Source of the DNA: Nocardioides panacis
Lineage (GTDB): Bacteria; Actinomycetota; Actinomycetes; Propionibacteriales; Nocardioidaceae
Direction of reading: 5' to 3'
Assembly (NCBI RefSeq): GCF_019039255.1
Contig: NZ_CP077062.1
Coordinates: 682,001-746,000 of the forward strand
DNA: 64,000 nt
The notes below the pieces were generated by a model that ran no database searches, had not been told where the DNA came from, and saw only the letters and a list, made by a program, of their open reading frames with translations. The first letter of the stretch is position 1, and each line of letters begins with the position of its first letter. Positions 1-10,084 of this stretch are shown here, piece by piece. A program made the position numbers and the translations under genes.

Positions 1-1
1 C

Positions 2-247
2 TCGCTGTTCTTCGCGCTGTACGGCGTCGGGCTGGCGGTGTTCGCCTGGCTGCTCTACCGGCTGCAGTCCTGGACCCGGGCGCCGGTCGTGCTCGCCCAG
101 CTGATCCAGCTCGGCGTGGCCTGGAGCTTCCGGACCGGGGCGACCGCGGTCATCTCGGTGGTGCTCACCGTGGTCGCGGTCGTCGTGCTCGTCGGGGTGT
201 TCCACCCGGCCTCGCTGCGTGCGGTCGAGGAGGCCGACCGGCCCTAG
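2..247 (+). CDS. integral membrane protein, 5'-truncated by window edge
   Basis: The reading frame is open from the first bases of the window to a TAG at 245-247, so only the C-terminal part (about 81 residues) is visible. It has two hydrophobic segments: one at the very start of the visible part, and a second around AVISVVLTVVAVVVLVG followed by a short polar tail. A membrane location is clear, but no family motif can be recognised and no function is assigned. The gene converges on the sigma factor gene, with 12 bases between the two stop codons. The true start lies outside the window. Confidence 0.6.
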   Translation, partial: SLFFALYGVGLAVFAWLLYRLQSWTRAPVVLAQLIQLGVAWSFRTGATAVISVVLTVVAVVVLVGVFHPASLRAVEEADRP

Positions 248-259
248 GGTCCCGGCGCG

Positions 260-1066
260 TCAGTCGCCGGGGAGCGACTCGGCCTCGAGCGAGTCGCGCA
301 GCCGGGCGAGGGTGCGGGCCAGCAGCCGCGAGACGTGCATCTGGGAGATGCCGATCTCCGCGGCGATCTGCGACTGGGTCATCCCGCGGAAGAACCGCAG
401 GGTCAAGATGTGCTTCTCGCGGGGGTCCAGCGCCTCGAGGAGCGGCTTGATGGTCTCGCGGTTCTCGACGTGCTCCAGGGCCTCGTCGTCGCCGCCGATC
501 ACGTCGATCATCGACAGCGCGCTGTCGTCGCCGGAGTCCGGCGCGTCCAGTGAGAGCGTGGAGTAGGCGTTCGAGGACTCGAGGCCCTCGAGGATCTCCT
601 CGTCCGACACGCCGATGCGCACCGCCAGCTCGGAGATGGTGGGGGAGCGGCCGTGCTGCTGGGTGAGGTCGGCGGTCGCGGTGGTGATCGACAGCCGCAG
701 CTCCTGGAGCCGGCGGGGCACCCGGATCGCCCAGCCGCGGTCCCGGAAGTGCCGCTTGATCTCGCCCACGATCGTGGGCGTGGCGTACGTCGAGAACTCC
801 ACGCCGCGCTCGGTGTCGAACCGGTCGATCGCCTTGATCAGGCCGATGGTGCCCACCTGCAGCAGGTCGTCGAACGGCTCGCCGCGGTTCAGGAAGCGGC
901 GGGCGAAGTGCTCGACCAGCGGCAGGTGCAGGTGCACCAGCTGGTCGCGGTAGTGGCTCCGCTCCGCCTCGCTGGCACCGTCCTCGCGCAGGCGTGCGAA
1001 CAGCTCGGCGCTCCTGGCCCGCATCTGGGTCAGGTCTCCGTGGTGCTGTCGAGAGCCCCCGATCAC
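260..1066 (-). CDS. RNA polymerase sigma factor, SigB/SigF/SigG type
   Basis: Group 3 sigma-70 factor of 268 residues, normal length for the SigF family. Region 2 is seen around FDDLLQVGTIGLIKAIDRFD and EFSTYATPTIVGEIKR. Region 3 follows, and a region 4 helix-turn-helix lies near the C-terminus (MTQSQIAAEIGISQMHVSRL). The GTG start at 1066 sits 4 bases after the stop of the anti-sigma factor gene. An internal ATG at 1024 is an alternative start. In this family, release from the upstream RsbW-like kinase turns on general-stress or developmental genes. The family and partner assignment are secure; the exact regulon cannot be read from the sequence. Confidence 0.93.
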   Translation of the reverse strand: MIGGSRQHHGDLTQMRARSAELFARLREDGASEAERSHYRDQLVHLHLPLVEHFARRFLNRGEPFDDLLQVGTIGLIKAIDRFDTERGVEFSTYATPTIVGEIKRHFRDRGWAIRVPRRLQELRLSITTATADLTQQHGRSPTISELAVRIGVSDEEILEGLESSNAYSTLSLDAPDSGDDSALSMIDVIGGDDEALEHVENRETIKPLLEALDPREKHILTLRFFRGMTQSQIAAEIGISQMHVSRLLARTLARLRDSLEAESLPGD

Positions 1067-1070
1067 GCCC

Positions 1071-1454
1071 CTACTCCGCGTCGGTGGTTCCGCGCGCGAG
1101 CGTCACGGTGAGCCGGTCCCCGTCGACGTCCGCCGTGACCTCGTTGGTGAGCGCGGCGAGCACGGTCCAGGCGAAGCCGTCCCGGTTGGGCGGGCGCGGG
1201 GAGTCGCACAGCGCGGTCACGGCCACCGTGAGCCGGGTGGGCTCGAGGTCGAACGTGCAGGTCAGGTCCGAGTGCTCGCGGGCCTGCGGGAGGACCATCG
1301 CGCACGCCTCGTCCACGGCGATCCGCAGGTCCTCGATGTCGTCGAGGGTGAAGTCGAGACGGGCCGCGAGGCCGGCGGTGGCGGTGCGGAGCACGGCCAG
1401 GTAGGCGCTGTCGGCCGGGATGCGCAGCTCCACGTCCGGGTGTTTCTGTCCCAC
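1071..1454 (-). CDS. anti-sigma factor, RsbW-like HATPase
   Basis: A 127-residue protein of the HATPase_c_2 (GHKL) type. It carries an N-box-like segment (IAVDEACAMVL) and a degenerate G-box region near NRDGFAWTVL. It probably binds and phosphorylation-gates the sigma factor encoded 4 bases downstream, in an RsbW/RsbV partner switch. The open frame extends much further upstream, but the family length and the first usable codon point to GTG at 1454, preceded by a GAAGG sequence. The usual N-box Asn is replaced by Met (DEACAM), so kinase activity may be weak and binding may dominate; that is inference. Confidence 0.8.
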   Translation of the reverse strand: MGQKHPDVELRIPADSAYLAVLRTATAGLAARLDFTLDDIEDLRIAVDEACAMVLPQAREHSDLTCTFDLEPTRLTVAVTALCDSPRPPNRDGFAWTVLAALTNEVTADVDGDRLTVTLARGTTDAE

Positions 1455-1567
1455 GGAGTCGTTAACCCTTCGTCGCTCTAGCGCGAAGGAAGGCCGGACG
1501 CGCCTGCGCCCGACCCTCCTTCTGCGTCGTTCGTTGCTGTCCTTCGGCGGAGACAGGGTGAAGTCTG

Positions 1568-1969
1568 TCAGGACTTCTTGGTCTCCCAGAAGATTTCGGC
1601 AATCTCGTCGATCTTGGCCAGCAGGTCGTCGGCCACCTTGGCGTCGAGCGAGCCCTTCGCGCCGGTCGCGCCGGCGAGCTTGGTGGCCTCGTTCACGAGC
1701 TGGTGCAGCTGGGGGTACTTCTCGAAGTGCGGGGGCTTGAAGTAGTCGGTCCACAGCACCCAGAGGTGGTGCTTGACCAGCTCGGCCCGCTGCTCCTTGA
1801 TCAAGATGGCGCGGGTGCGGAAGTCGGGGTCGTCGTTTTCGTCGACCTTGGCGATGATGCCCTTGATCGACTCGGCCTCGATGCGTGCCTGTGCCGGGTC
1901 GTAGACGCCGCAGGGCAGATCGCAGTGGGCCTGGACTTCGAGGGTCTGAGCGAAGATTCGCGCGAACAT
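1568..1969 (-). CDS. sodN: nickel superoxide dismutase precursor
   Basis: Ni-containing superoxide dismutase of 133 residues, which dismutates superoxide in the cytoplasm. A 14-residue propeptide is followed by the diagnostic nickel hook HCDLPCGVYDP at residues 15-25. After cleavage, His1, Cys2 and Cys6 ligate Ni. The rest is the expected four-helix bundle (LVKHHLWVLWTDYFKPPH). The protein must be processed by SodX, which is encoded divergently 110 bases away. An AAAGGA ribosome-binding site precedes the ATG. No AT-rich Nur-type operator is obvious in the intergenic region. Confidence 0.97.
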   Translation of the reverse strand: MFARIFAQTLEVQAHCDLPCGVYDPAQARIEAESIKGIIAKVDENDDPDFRTRAILIKEQRAELVKHHLWVLWTDYFKPPHFEKYPQLHQLVNEATKLAGATGAKGSLDAKVADDLLAKIDEIAEIFWETKKS

Positions 1970-2079
1970 GCGGGTCCTTTCGTTACTGAGATGATGACGC
2001 CGACAGCGACACTACTCCGGGTCGACGTCGTGCGTTCCGGAGGGCCGACAGGCGGCGTACGAGAGGGATCGAGGTACCC

Positions 2080-2406
2080 ATGCACCCGTCCCGCATGCGT
2101 CGCGAGCTCGCGACGTGGGGCCTCGCGGTGGTCCGCGGACGGTCGATGCGGCCCACCCTGCGCGACGGTGACCGGCTGCTCGTGCGGCACGGCGCGGCGC
2201 CGCGGCCCGGTGACCTGGTCGTCGTACGCCTGCCCGACGGGGTGGTGGCGGTCAAGCGCGCCACGATGCGCCGGGACGGCGGCTGGTGGGTGGAGCGGGA
2301 CAACCCGGACGAGGGCGTCGACTCCTGGCAGGTCGGGGCGATCCCCGAGGCCGACGTGCTGGCCGTGGTCCGGCTGCGCGTGTGGCCGCTGCGGCGCCCC
2401 GGCTGA
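2080..2406 (+). CDS. sodX: nickel-type SOD maturation protease (S26 family)
   Basis: A 108-residue S26-type signal peptidase-like protease, much shorter than LepB. The Ser box GRSMRPTL places the catalytic Ser at residue 22, and VVAVKR places the general-base Lys at 59. No N-terminal membrane anchor is seen, as expected for SodX, which acts in the cytoplasm to remove the SodN propeptide and expose the Ni-binding His. The gene is divergent from sodN, the standard arrangement for this pair. It ends 78 bases before the malic enzyme start. Confidence 0.9.
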   Translation: MHPSRMRRELATWGLAVVRGRSMRPTLRDGDRLLVRHGAAPRPGDLVVVRLPDGVVAVKRATMRRDGGWWVERDNPDEGVDSWQVGAIPEADVLAVVRLRVWPLRRPG

Positions 2407-2484
2407 GTGTGGAGCGGGTCACACCCGTCTCGCGGACCGCACCACCCGAGACAGCGGGGCCGCCCGCATGGTTGCCTTGCCTCG

Positions 2485-3681
<1,197 letters not shown>

Positions 3682-3698
3682 CGGCTGGGTGCCGTCGC

Positions 3699-3704
3699 TA
3701 GGGT
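3699..3704 (+). promoter_or_regulatory. -10 box of leaderless promoter
   Basis: TAGGGT ends 6 bases before the ATG at 3711. This is the same spacing as in many other genes of this window, and no ribosome-binding site intervenes. Confidence 0.5.
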
Positions 3705-3710
3705 CGGGTC

Positions 3711-4679
3711 ATGTTCGCCGTCTACGCAGAGTCCTTCTCCTCCGACGAGCCGCTGTCCGCGCTGACGGTCGGGGAGCGTCCCGACCCGGTCGCCCCGGAC
3801 GGCTGGACGACCATCGACGTCAAGGCCGCCTCCCTCAACCACCACGACCTCTGGTCGCTGCGCGGGGTGGGCCTCAAGCAGGACGCGCTGCCGATGATCC
3901 TGGGCTGCGACGCCGCCGGGCTCGACGAGGACGGCAACGAGGTCGTCGTGCACGCCGTGGTCAGCGACCCGTCCTGGACCGGCGACGAGACCCTGGACCC
4001 CAAGCGGTCGCTGCTCAGCGAGCGGTACCAGGGCACGTTCGCCGACAAGGTCGTGGTGCCGCGGCGCAACGTGGTGCCCAAGCCCGCCTCGCTGAGCTTC
4101 GAGGAGGCCGCCTGCCTGCCCACGGCGTGGCTGACGGCCTACCGGATGCTGTACACCCAAGGCGGCCTCAAGCCCGGGGACAGCGTGCTGGTGCAGGGCG
4201 CCGGCGGCGGTGTCGCCACGGCGCTGATCGCGCTGGGCCGCGCCGGGGGCCTGCGGGTCTACGCCACCAGCCGCGACGAGGCGAAGCGCACGCGGGCGCT
4301 CGACCTGGGCGCGCACGAGGTGTTCGAGAGCAACGCCCGGCTGCCCCGTCGGGTCGACGCGGTCATGGAGACCGTCGGCAAGGCGACGTGGTCGCACTCG
4401 GTGAAGGCGCTGCGTCCCGGCGGGACCCTGGTCATCTCCGGCACGACCAGCGGGCCCGACGTGGACAACGCCGAGCTGACCCGGGTGTTCTTCCTGCAGC
4501 TGCGGGTGATCGGCTCGACGATGGGCACCCGCTCGGAGCTCGCCTCCCTGACCGAGCTGCTCGACGTGAGCGGCGTACGCCCGGTGATCGACCAGGTGCT
4601 GCCCATGGAGCAGGCCGCCGACGGGTTCGCCGCGATGGCCGGCGGCGACCTGTTCGGCAAGGTCGTCTTCACCCGCTGA
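3711..4679 (+). CDS. zinc-binding alcohol dehydrogenase family (MDR) oxidoreductase
   Basis: Medium-chain dehydrogenase/reductase of 322 residues. The GroES-like domain runs to about residue 125, and a Rossmann domain follows with the nucleotide motif GAGGGVATALIALG. The Cys/His ligands of zinc alcohol dehydrogenases are not evident, so it more resembles the quinone oxidoreductase/enoyl reductase branch. The substrate is unknown. A TAGGGT box 6 bases before the ATG and no Shine-Dalgarno sequence indicate a leaderless transcript. The stop codon lies 4 bases before the end of the convergent ATPase remnant. Confidence 0.88.
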   Translation: MFAVYAESFSSDEPLSALTVGERPDPVAPDGWTTIDVKAASLNHHDLWSLRGVGLKQDALPMILGCDAAGLDEDGNEVVVHAVVSDPSWTGDETLDPKRSLLSERYQGTFADKVVVPRRNVVPKPASLSFEEAACLPTAWLTAYRMLYTQGGLKPGDSVLVQGAGGGVATALIALGRAGGLRVYATSRDEAKRTRALDLGAHEVFESNARLPRRVDAVMETVGKATWSHSVKALRPGGTLVISGTTSGPDVDNAELTRVFFLQLRVIGSTMGTRSELASLTELLDVSGVRPVIDQVLPMEQAADGFAAMAGGDLFGKVVFTR

Positions 4680-4683
4680 GGGG

Positions 4684-5293
4684 TCAGAGGACGTGCCGGA
4701 GGTAGCGCATCGGGGCGTCGAGGTAGCGGCGCCAGTGCGCGACCAGCTCCAGCTCCTCGTACGTCGCCTCGCGCAGCCCCCACGGTCCGACCTCGAGGAT
4801 CCGGGCGCCGGGGAGGGCCGCGAGCAGCGGTGAGTGGGTCGAGAGGATCTGCGCCCCGCCGGCCGCGAGCTCGTGCAGCGTGCCGACCAGGGCGATCTGC
4901 GCGGAGAACGACAGCGCGGCCTCGGGCTCGTCGAGGCAGTACAGCCCGGGGGAGTCGAAGCGCGACCCGAGCAGCGCGAGGAACGACTCGCCGTGGCTCA
5001 TCTCGTGGAAGCGCGGCTCGAGCCGGCCGTTCGACTTCGGGTGGTCCTCGAGGTAGCTGTAGTAGCCGTGCATCGTCTCGGCGCGCAGGAAGAACCCCAC
5101 TTGCTGGCGCCGGCCCCGCGATCGTGGACTTGCCGCTGCCGTTCTCCCCGACCAGCAGCGTCACCCCGCCGGGCAGGTCCCAGCCCTCACGCAGCAGCTG
5201 CTCCACCGCCGGCACGGAGGCCGGCCACTCGACGTACGACTCCGGCGCGCGGTCCGACGCGGTGATGCGTCGGACCGGGCGCTGGTCGATCAC
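4684..5293 (-). pseudogene. AAA family ATPase (ABC-type), internally deleted and frameshifted
   Basis: The N-terminal part (GTG at 5293) contains a Walker A motif, GENGSGKST. The C-terminal part lies in another frame (from about 5100 to the stop at 4684) and contains an ABC-like signature (MSHGESFLALL), Walker B (LYCLDEPEAAL) and an H-loop (ILSTHSPLLAA). Between them the normal linker of roughly 40 residues is missing. The sequence jumps from the Walker A helix straight to RGAGASKW in a third frame, and one further G is missing before GFFLRAE. The expected family length is about 240-260 residues. Either a real decayed gene or a local assembly error. GTG 5293 overlaps the stop of the preceding small gene (GTGA), so the two were probably translationally coupled. 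Confidence 0.8.
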
Positions 5294-5469
5294 TCGTCGT
5301 CGGGGTCGTCGAGCCGGGCCAGCCAGGTGGCCAGCCGCTCGACCGGGATCTCGAACTCCGGGAAGGTGTCCACGAACTCCTGCATGCGGTCAGCCACCCA
5401 GGCGAGCGTGACCTCCTCGTCGCCGCGGCGCTTCTCGAGCTCCTCGAGCCCTCGGTCGGTGAAGTACAC
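5290..5469 (-). CDS. small conserved actinobacterial protein (DUF6104-like), kgd partner gene
   Basis: A 59-residue acidic protein beginning MYFTDRGLEELEKRRGDEEV and ending ATWLARLDDPDDE. It has no membrane segment. It starts with GTG 5469, 3 bases after the kgd stop, and its stop overlaps the start of the ATPase gene. I recognise the pattern as a small conserved protein commonly found next to kgd in Actinobacteria (DUF6104-like). Its function is unknown, but the position suggests co-expression with 2-oxoglutarate metabolism. Confidence 0.75.
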   Translation of the reverse strand: MYFTDRGLEELEKRRGDEEVTLAWVADRMQEFVDTFPEFEIPVERLATWLARLDDPDDE

Positions 5470-5472
5470 GGC

Positions 5473-8400
5473 TCAGCTGAACGCCTGCTGCATGAGCGCC
5501 TTCTGCTCCTCGATGTGCCGCGAGTGCTGGCCCACCGAGGGGGAGGAGGACTCCGGACGGGAGACCCGGTAGAACGGGATGCCGCCGAGCTCGGGCGTGA
5601 GGTTCAGGGCCATGTGCGGCCACGGGCCCATGTTGGCGGGCTCGTCCTGCACCCAGCGGACCTCCTGGAGGTTCGGGTACTTCGCGAGCTCGGCCTTGAG
5701 CTCCTCGACCGGACGCGGGTAGAGCTGCTCGACGCGGACGATCGCCGTGTGCGGGGTGTCGCCCTCCCGCTTCTTGCGCTCGACCATCAGGTCCCAGGTG
5801 ATCCGGCCGCTGCACAGCAACACCTTCTCGACCTTGCTCGCGTCGACCTGGTCGTCGCCGACCACCGGGCGGAAGGTGCCCTCGGTGAAGTCCTTCGGCT
5901 GCGACGCGGCCTCCTTGCGCTTGAGCATCGACTTGGGGGTGAACACGATCAGCGGACGGTGCTCCTCACCCAGCGAGTGCTTGCGCAGCAGGTGGAAGTA
6001 GCTCGCCGGGGTCGACGGCTGGGCCACCACGAACGCCTCGTCGGCGCCCATCGCGAGGAACCGCTCGATGCGGGCCGAGGAGTGGTCCGGGCCCTGGCCT
6101 TCGTAGCCGTGCGGCAGCAGCAGCACGACGCCGGACTGCTGGCGCCACTTGGTGTGGCTGGCGGTGATGAACTCGTCGATGACGATCTGGGCGCCGTTGA
6201 CGAAGTCGCCGAACTGCGCCTCCCACAGCACCAGCGCGTCGGGACGGGCCACCGAGTAGCCGTACTCGAACCCGAGGACGGCGTACTCCGAGAGCAGCGA
6301 GTCGTAGACGTAGAACTGGGCCTGCTCCTCGGTGAGGTTGGCCAGCGGCGTCCACTCGTCGGCGTTCTGCCGGTCGATGATGGTCGCGAAGCGGGACACG
6401 AAGGTGCCGCGGCGCGAGTCCTGGCCGGAGAGCCGGACCGGGCGACCGTCCATGAGCAGCGAGCCGAACGCCAGGATCTCGCCGGTGCCCCAGTCGATGG
6501 GGCCCTCGTTGATCGCGGCGGCCCGACGCTGCAGCTGGGGGAGCACCTTGGGGTGCACGGTGAAGCCCTCGGGGGCGTTGACGTGCGCGTCGGAGATCCG
6601 CTTGAGGGTCTCCATCGGGATCGCCGTGCTCTCCTCGAAGCCGTGCTTCTCGGGGTAGTCCGGCACGGTGGTCCACTCCGTGGGGCCCTTGCTGGCCTCC
6701 CGCACCTCGGTGAACACCCGCTCGAGCTGCTGCTGGTAGTCGCGCAGCACCTGCTCGGCCTCCTCGACCGTGATGTCGCCGCGGCCGATCAGGGACTCGG
6801 TGTAGAGCTTGCGCACCGAGCGCTTCTGCTCGATGAGGTCGTACATCAGCGGCTGCGTGTACGACGGGTCGTCGCCCTCGTTGTGACCGCGACGGCGGTA
6901 GCAGACCAGGTCGATGACGACGTCCTTCTTGAACGCCTGGCGGTACTCGAAGGCGAGCCGCGCGACCCGGATGCAGGCCTCGGGGTCGTCGCCGTTCACG
7001 TGGAAGATCGGCGCCTGGACCATGCGGGCCACGTCGGTGCAGTAGAGCGAGGAGCGCGACGAGGCGGGCGAGGTGGTGAAGCCGACCTGGTTGTTGACCA
7101 CCACGTGGATGGTGCCGCCGGTGCGGTAGCCGCGCAGCTGCGAGAGGTTCAGCGTCTCGGCGACCACGCCCTGGCCGGCGAACGCCGCGTCGCCGTGCAC
7201 GAGCAGCGGGAGCACCGGGAACGCGGCGCCCTTGTTGAGCACGTCCTGCTTGGCACGGGCGATGCCCTCCAGGACCGGGTCGACGGCCTCGAGGTGGGAC
7301 GGGTTCGCCGCCACCGACACCTTGACCCGCGCCCCGCTGCCGGCGGAGAACTCGCCCTCGGCGCCGAGGTGGTACTTCACGTCGCCGGAGCCCTGCACGG
7401 TGCGGGGGTCGATGTTGCCCTCGAACTCGCGGAAGATCTGGCTGTACTTCTTGCCGACGATGTTCGCGAGCACGTTGAGCCGGCCACGGTGCGCCATGCC
7501 GATCGCGACCTCGTCGAGGCCGCCCTCAGCCGCCGCCTCGCAGATCTCGTCGATCAGCGGGATGGTCGTCTCGCCGCCCTCGAGGCTGAAGCGCTTCTGG
7601 CCGACGAACTTGGTCTGCAGGAAGGTCTCGAAGGCCTCGGCCTGGTTGAGCTTGAGCAGGATCCGCAGCTGCTCCTCGCGGGGCGGCTTCACGTGCGGCT
7701 GCTCGACGCGCTGCTGGATCCAGCGACGCTGCTCCGGGTCCTGGATGTGCATGTACTCGATGCCGACGGTGCGGCAGTAGGAGTCCCGCAGGATGCCGAG
7801 GATGTTGCGGAGCTTCATGAAGCGCCGGCCCTCGCCGCCGAACGAGCCGGTGGCGAACTCCCGGTCGAGGTCCCACAGCGTCAGGCCGTGGCTCTCCACC
7901 TCGAGGTCGGGGTGGCTGCGCTGCTGGTACTCCAGCGGGTCGGTGTCGGCCATGATGTGGCCGCGCACCCGGTAGGCGTGGATCAGCTCGAGGATCCGGG
8001 CCTGCTTGGAGATCTCGTCGTCGTGGCTGGCCGAGATGTCGCGCGACCAGCGGATCGGCTCGTAGGGGATCCGCAGGGCCCGGAAGATCTCGTCGTAGAA
8101 GTCGTCCTCGCCGAGCAGGAGGGCGTGCACGCGCTTGAGGAACTCGCCGCTCTGCGCGCCCTGGATGACCCGGTGGTCGTAGGTCGAGGTCAGCGTCATG
8201 ACCCTGCTGACCGCGTTGCGGCTCAGCGTCTCGTCGGACGCGCCCTGGTACTCCGGCGGGAAGTCCATCGAGCCGACGCCGATGATCGCGCCCTGGCCCT
8301 TCATCAGCCGCGGCACGGAGTGGTTGGTGCCGATGGTGCCCGGGTTGGTCAGGCTGATCGTGGTGCCCTGGAAGTCGGAGACCGCGAGCTTGTTGTTGCG

Positions 8401-9270
8401 CGCCTTGCGGACGATCTCCTCGTAGGCCGTCCAGAACGCGGCGAAGTCCATCGACTCGGCGGCCTTGATCGAGGGCACCAGGAGCTGGCGGGTCCCGTCG
8501 GGCTTGGGCAGGTCGATCGCGAGGCCGAGGTTGATGTGCGCCGGCGTGATCAGGGTGGGCTTGCCGTCGACGACGTCGAACCCGACGTTCATCTCGGGCA
8601 TCGTGCGCAGCGCCTTGACCAGGGCGTAGCCGATCAGGTGCGTGAACGACACCTTGCCGCCGCGGGCGCGGGACAGGTGGTTGTTGATGACGATGCGGTT
8701 GTCCCAGAGCAGCTTCACCGGGACCGAGCGGACGCTGGTGGCGGTCGGGACCGTCAGGCTGGCGTCCATGTTCTGGACGGTGCGGGCGGGGGCGCCGCGC
8801 AGCACGGTGAACGTGGGCTGGTCCGAGGCCTTGGCCTCGGCCGGCTTCTCCGGCTCCTTGGGCACCGGGCTGGTGCTCGAGGGCTGGGTGGGGCGGGCGT
8901 CCGCGCGGGTGGCGGTGTCCGACGACGGCTTCGCGATCGCGGCGGCCTTGTCGGCGGCGGCGCGAGCGGGGGCCGGAGCGCTGGCGGGGGCCTTCGCCGG
9001 AGCCTTCGCAGGCGCCTGGGCGGGTGCCGCGGGCTGGGCGGCGGCCGGGGCCTGCGCGGGCGCGCTCGTCGCGGGCTTCGCGGTGTTCCCGTTGCCGTTG
9101 GGTTCGTGGTGCTTGAAGAAGTCCCACCACACCTTGTCGACGCTGTTCGGGTCGCGCTGGTAGCGCTCGAACATCTCGTCCACCAGCCACTCGTTCGCGC
9201 CGAACGCGGCTAGGGGGTCGACGGCTGACTCGCTGTCGACGGGGGATGCGCCTTTCGAAGACTCGGCCAC
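5473..9270 (-). CDS. kgd: multifunctional 2-oxoglutarate metabolism enzyme (E2-E1 fusion)
   Basis: Actinobacterial Kgd/OdhA of 1265 residues: 2-oxoglutarate decarboxylase/dehydrogenase E1 fused to an E2 acyltransferase core, a cytoplasmic TCA cycle enzyme. A short OGDH N-terminal segment ([13 protein letters not shown]) is followed by a low-complexity Ala/Pro linker at roughly residues 55-125. The E2 catalytic domain has the motif YDHRVIQG, with its His near residue 366. The thiamine-diphosphate E1 domain has AHRGRLN near 593 and GDAAFAGQG near 695, then the pyrimidine-binding and C-terminal domains. The lipoyl domain is absent, as usual. The frame is open another 426 bases upstream, but GTG 9270 fits the family and is preceded by GGAAGAGG. 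Confidence 0.96.
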   Translation of the reverse strand: MAESSKGASPVDSESAVDPLAAFGANEWLVDEMFERYQRDPNSVDKVWWDFFKHHEPNGNGNTAKPATSAPAQAPAAAQPAAPAQAPAKAPAKAPASAPAPARAAADKAAAIAKPSSDTATRADARPTQPSSTSPVPKEPEKPAEAKASDQPTFTVLRGAPARTVQNMDASLTVPTATSVRSVPVKLLWDNRIVINNHLSRARGGKVSFTHLIGYALVKALRTMPEMNVGFDVVDGKPTLITPAHINLGLAIDLPKPDGTRQLLVPSIKAAESMDFAAFWTAYEEIVRKARNNKLAVSDFQGTTISLTNPGTIGTNHSVPRLMKGQGAIIGVGSMDFPPEYQGASDETLSRNAVSRVMTLTSTYDHRVIQGAQSGEFLKRVHALLLGEDDFYDEIFRALRIPYEPIRWSRDISASHDDEISKQARILELIHAYRVRGHIMADTDPLEYQQRSHPDLEVESHGLTLWDLDREFATGSFGGEGRRFMKLRNILGILRDSYCRTVGIEYMHIQDPEQRRWIQQRVEQPHVKPPREEQLRILLKLNQAEAFETFLQTKFVGQKRFSLEGGETTIPLIDEICEAAAEGGLDEVAIGMAHRGRLNVLANIVGKKYSQIFREFEGNIDPRTVQGSGDVKYHLGAEGEFSAGSGARVKVSVAANPSHLEAVDPVLEGIARAKQDVLNKGAAFPVLPLLVHGDAAFAGQGVVAETLNLSQLRGYRTGGTIHVVVNNQVGFTTSPASSRSSLYCTDVARMVQAPIFHVNGDDPEACIRVARLAFEYRQAFKKDVVIDLVCYRRRGHNEGDDPSYTQPLMYDLIEQKRSVRKLYTESLIGRGDITVEEAEQVLRDYQQQLERVFTEVREASKGPTEWTTVPDYPEKHGFEESTAIPMETLKRISDAHVNAPEGFTVHPKVLPQLQRRAAAINEGPIDWGTGEILAFGSLLMDGRPVRLSGQDSRRGTFVSRFATIIDRQNADEWTPLANLTEEQAQFYVYDSLLSEYAVLGFEYGYSVARPDALVLWEAQFGDFVNGAQIVIDEFITASHTKWRQQSGVVLLLPHGYEGQGPDHSSARIERFLAMGADEAFVVAQPSTPASYFHLLRKHSLGEEHRPLIVFTPKSMLKRKEAASQPKDFTEGTFRPVVGDDQVDASKVEKVLLCSGRITWDLMVERKKREGDTPHTAIVRVEQLYPRPVEELKAELAKYPNLQEVRWVQDEPANMGPWPHMALNLTPELGGIPFYRVSRPESSSPSVGQHSRHIEEQKALMQQAFS

Positions 9271-9396
9271 GGCCTGGATCGCCTCTTCCGATGAATTTCT
9301 GTGATGAATCTCTAGGGTGGGAACGGCTACCAGGCTAGACCGTGACGCCAACCCGGCGCAGCCCGGGATCGCCGCTGACGGCCAGGTGTTGCCAGG

Positions 9397-9409
9397 GTCA
9401 CGTCGTGAC
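9397..9409. promoter_or_regulatory. 13-bp perfect palindrome between kgd and lipoprotein gene
   Basis: GTCACGTCGTGAC is a perfect inverted repeat with one central base in the 175-bp divergent intergenic region. It lies 36 bases upstream of the lipoprotein GTG. Candidate operator; the regulator is unknown. Confidence 0.35.
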
Positions 9410-9445
9410 TGGCTCCCAGTCCCCGTCCAGGAAGAGGCGACCGGT

Positions 9446-10084
9446 GTGAAACCGCCCCTCCGCACGTCCCTCGCGCGCTCCGGACTGGTCCTGCTGACCT
9501 CGGCGGCAATGCTCACCGCCGCCGCGGGCTGCACCGACGAGGACCCCCCGTCGGCGGCGCCGTCGAGGACCGCCGCACCCACCCCGACCAGCACCCCGGT
9601 GCCGGACTCGGTGCCGCTGAAGGTGGTCGTCACCCGGGTGTCCGGGAAGCTGCCGGCCGCGAGCCGCCCGGCTCTGGAGGCGAACGTGGGGCGCACCCTC
9701 TCGGCGTACGTCGACGCGGCGTTCCTGGGCGGCGACTACCCGCGCTCGGACTTCTCCGGCTCCTTCGGGGCGTTCACCCCGGGCGCGGCCGAGGACGCGC
9801 GCCGCGACCAGGCGCTGCTCACCAACGCGGCGTTCGGACCCTCGACCGAGTCCGTGCGGGCGACCCGGCGCACGGCGTACCTCTCGGTCCTGGCGCCCTA
9901 CCGGGTGGCCGCCGGCGTCACCGCGAAGGTCGACCTGGTCTTCGTGGTCGACCGGGGCGACCGGCCCGCCCAGCGGGTCCGGCTCGCCGGCCGGCTGCTG
10001 CTGACCCGGGCCGCCGACGACGGCCGGTGGGCCGTCTTCGGCTACGACCTGCACCGTTCCGTGACCCCGAGGAGTGTCTCGTGA
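9446..10084 (+). CDS. putative secreted lipoprotein
   Basis: A 212-residue protein with a lipoprotein signal: positive start ([12 protein letters not shown]), hydrophobic core, and lipobox AAGC with Cys at residue 29. A Ser/Pro/Thr-rich linker follows, then a globular extracytoplasmic domain of no recognised family. GTG 9446 is chosen because GGAAGAGG lies just upstream and the signal peptide starts there; the frame itself is open from before 9317. The stop overlaps the start of the LCP gene by four bases (GTGA), so the two proteins are probably made together and may both act at the cell envelope. Confidence 0.75.
   Translation: MKPPLRTSLARSGLVLLTSAAMLTAAAGCTDEDPPSAAPSRTAAPTPTSTPVPDSVPLKVVVTRVSGKLPAASRPALEANVGRTLSAYVDAAFLGGDYPRSDFSGSFGAFTPGAAEDARRDQALLTNAAFGPSTESVRATRRTAYLSVLAPYRVAAGVTAKVDLVFVVDRGDRPAQRVRLAGRLLLTRAADDGRWAVFGYDLHRSVTPRSVS

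Noticed and set aside
1537-1556. Short inverted repeat downstream of sodN as terminator
   Set aside because: Only a 5-bp stem (CTGTC/GACAG) with a 10-base loop and no tract; too weak to call.
1970-2079. Nur (nickel regulator) operator in the sodN-sodX gap
   Set aside because: No AT-rich TGCAA-type inverted repeat is present in this region.
5515-9213. 1232-codon frame antisense to kgd
   Set aside because: Mirror of the kgd coding frame, with no domain or plausible start; kgd itself is unmistakable.
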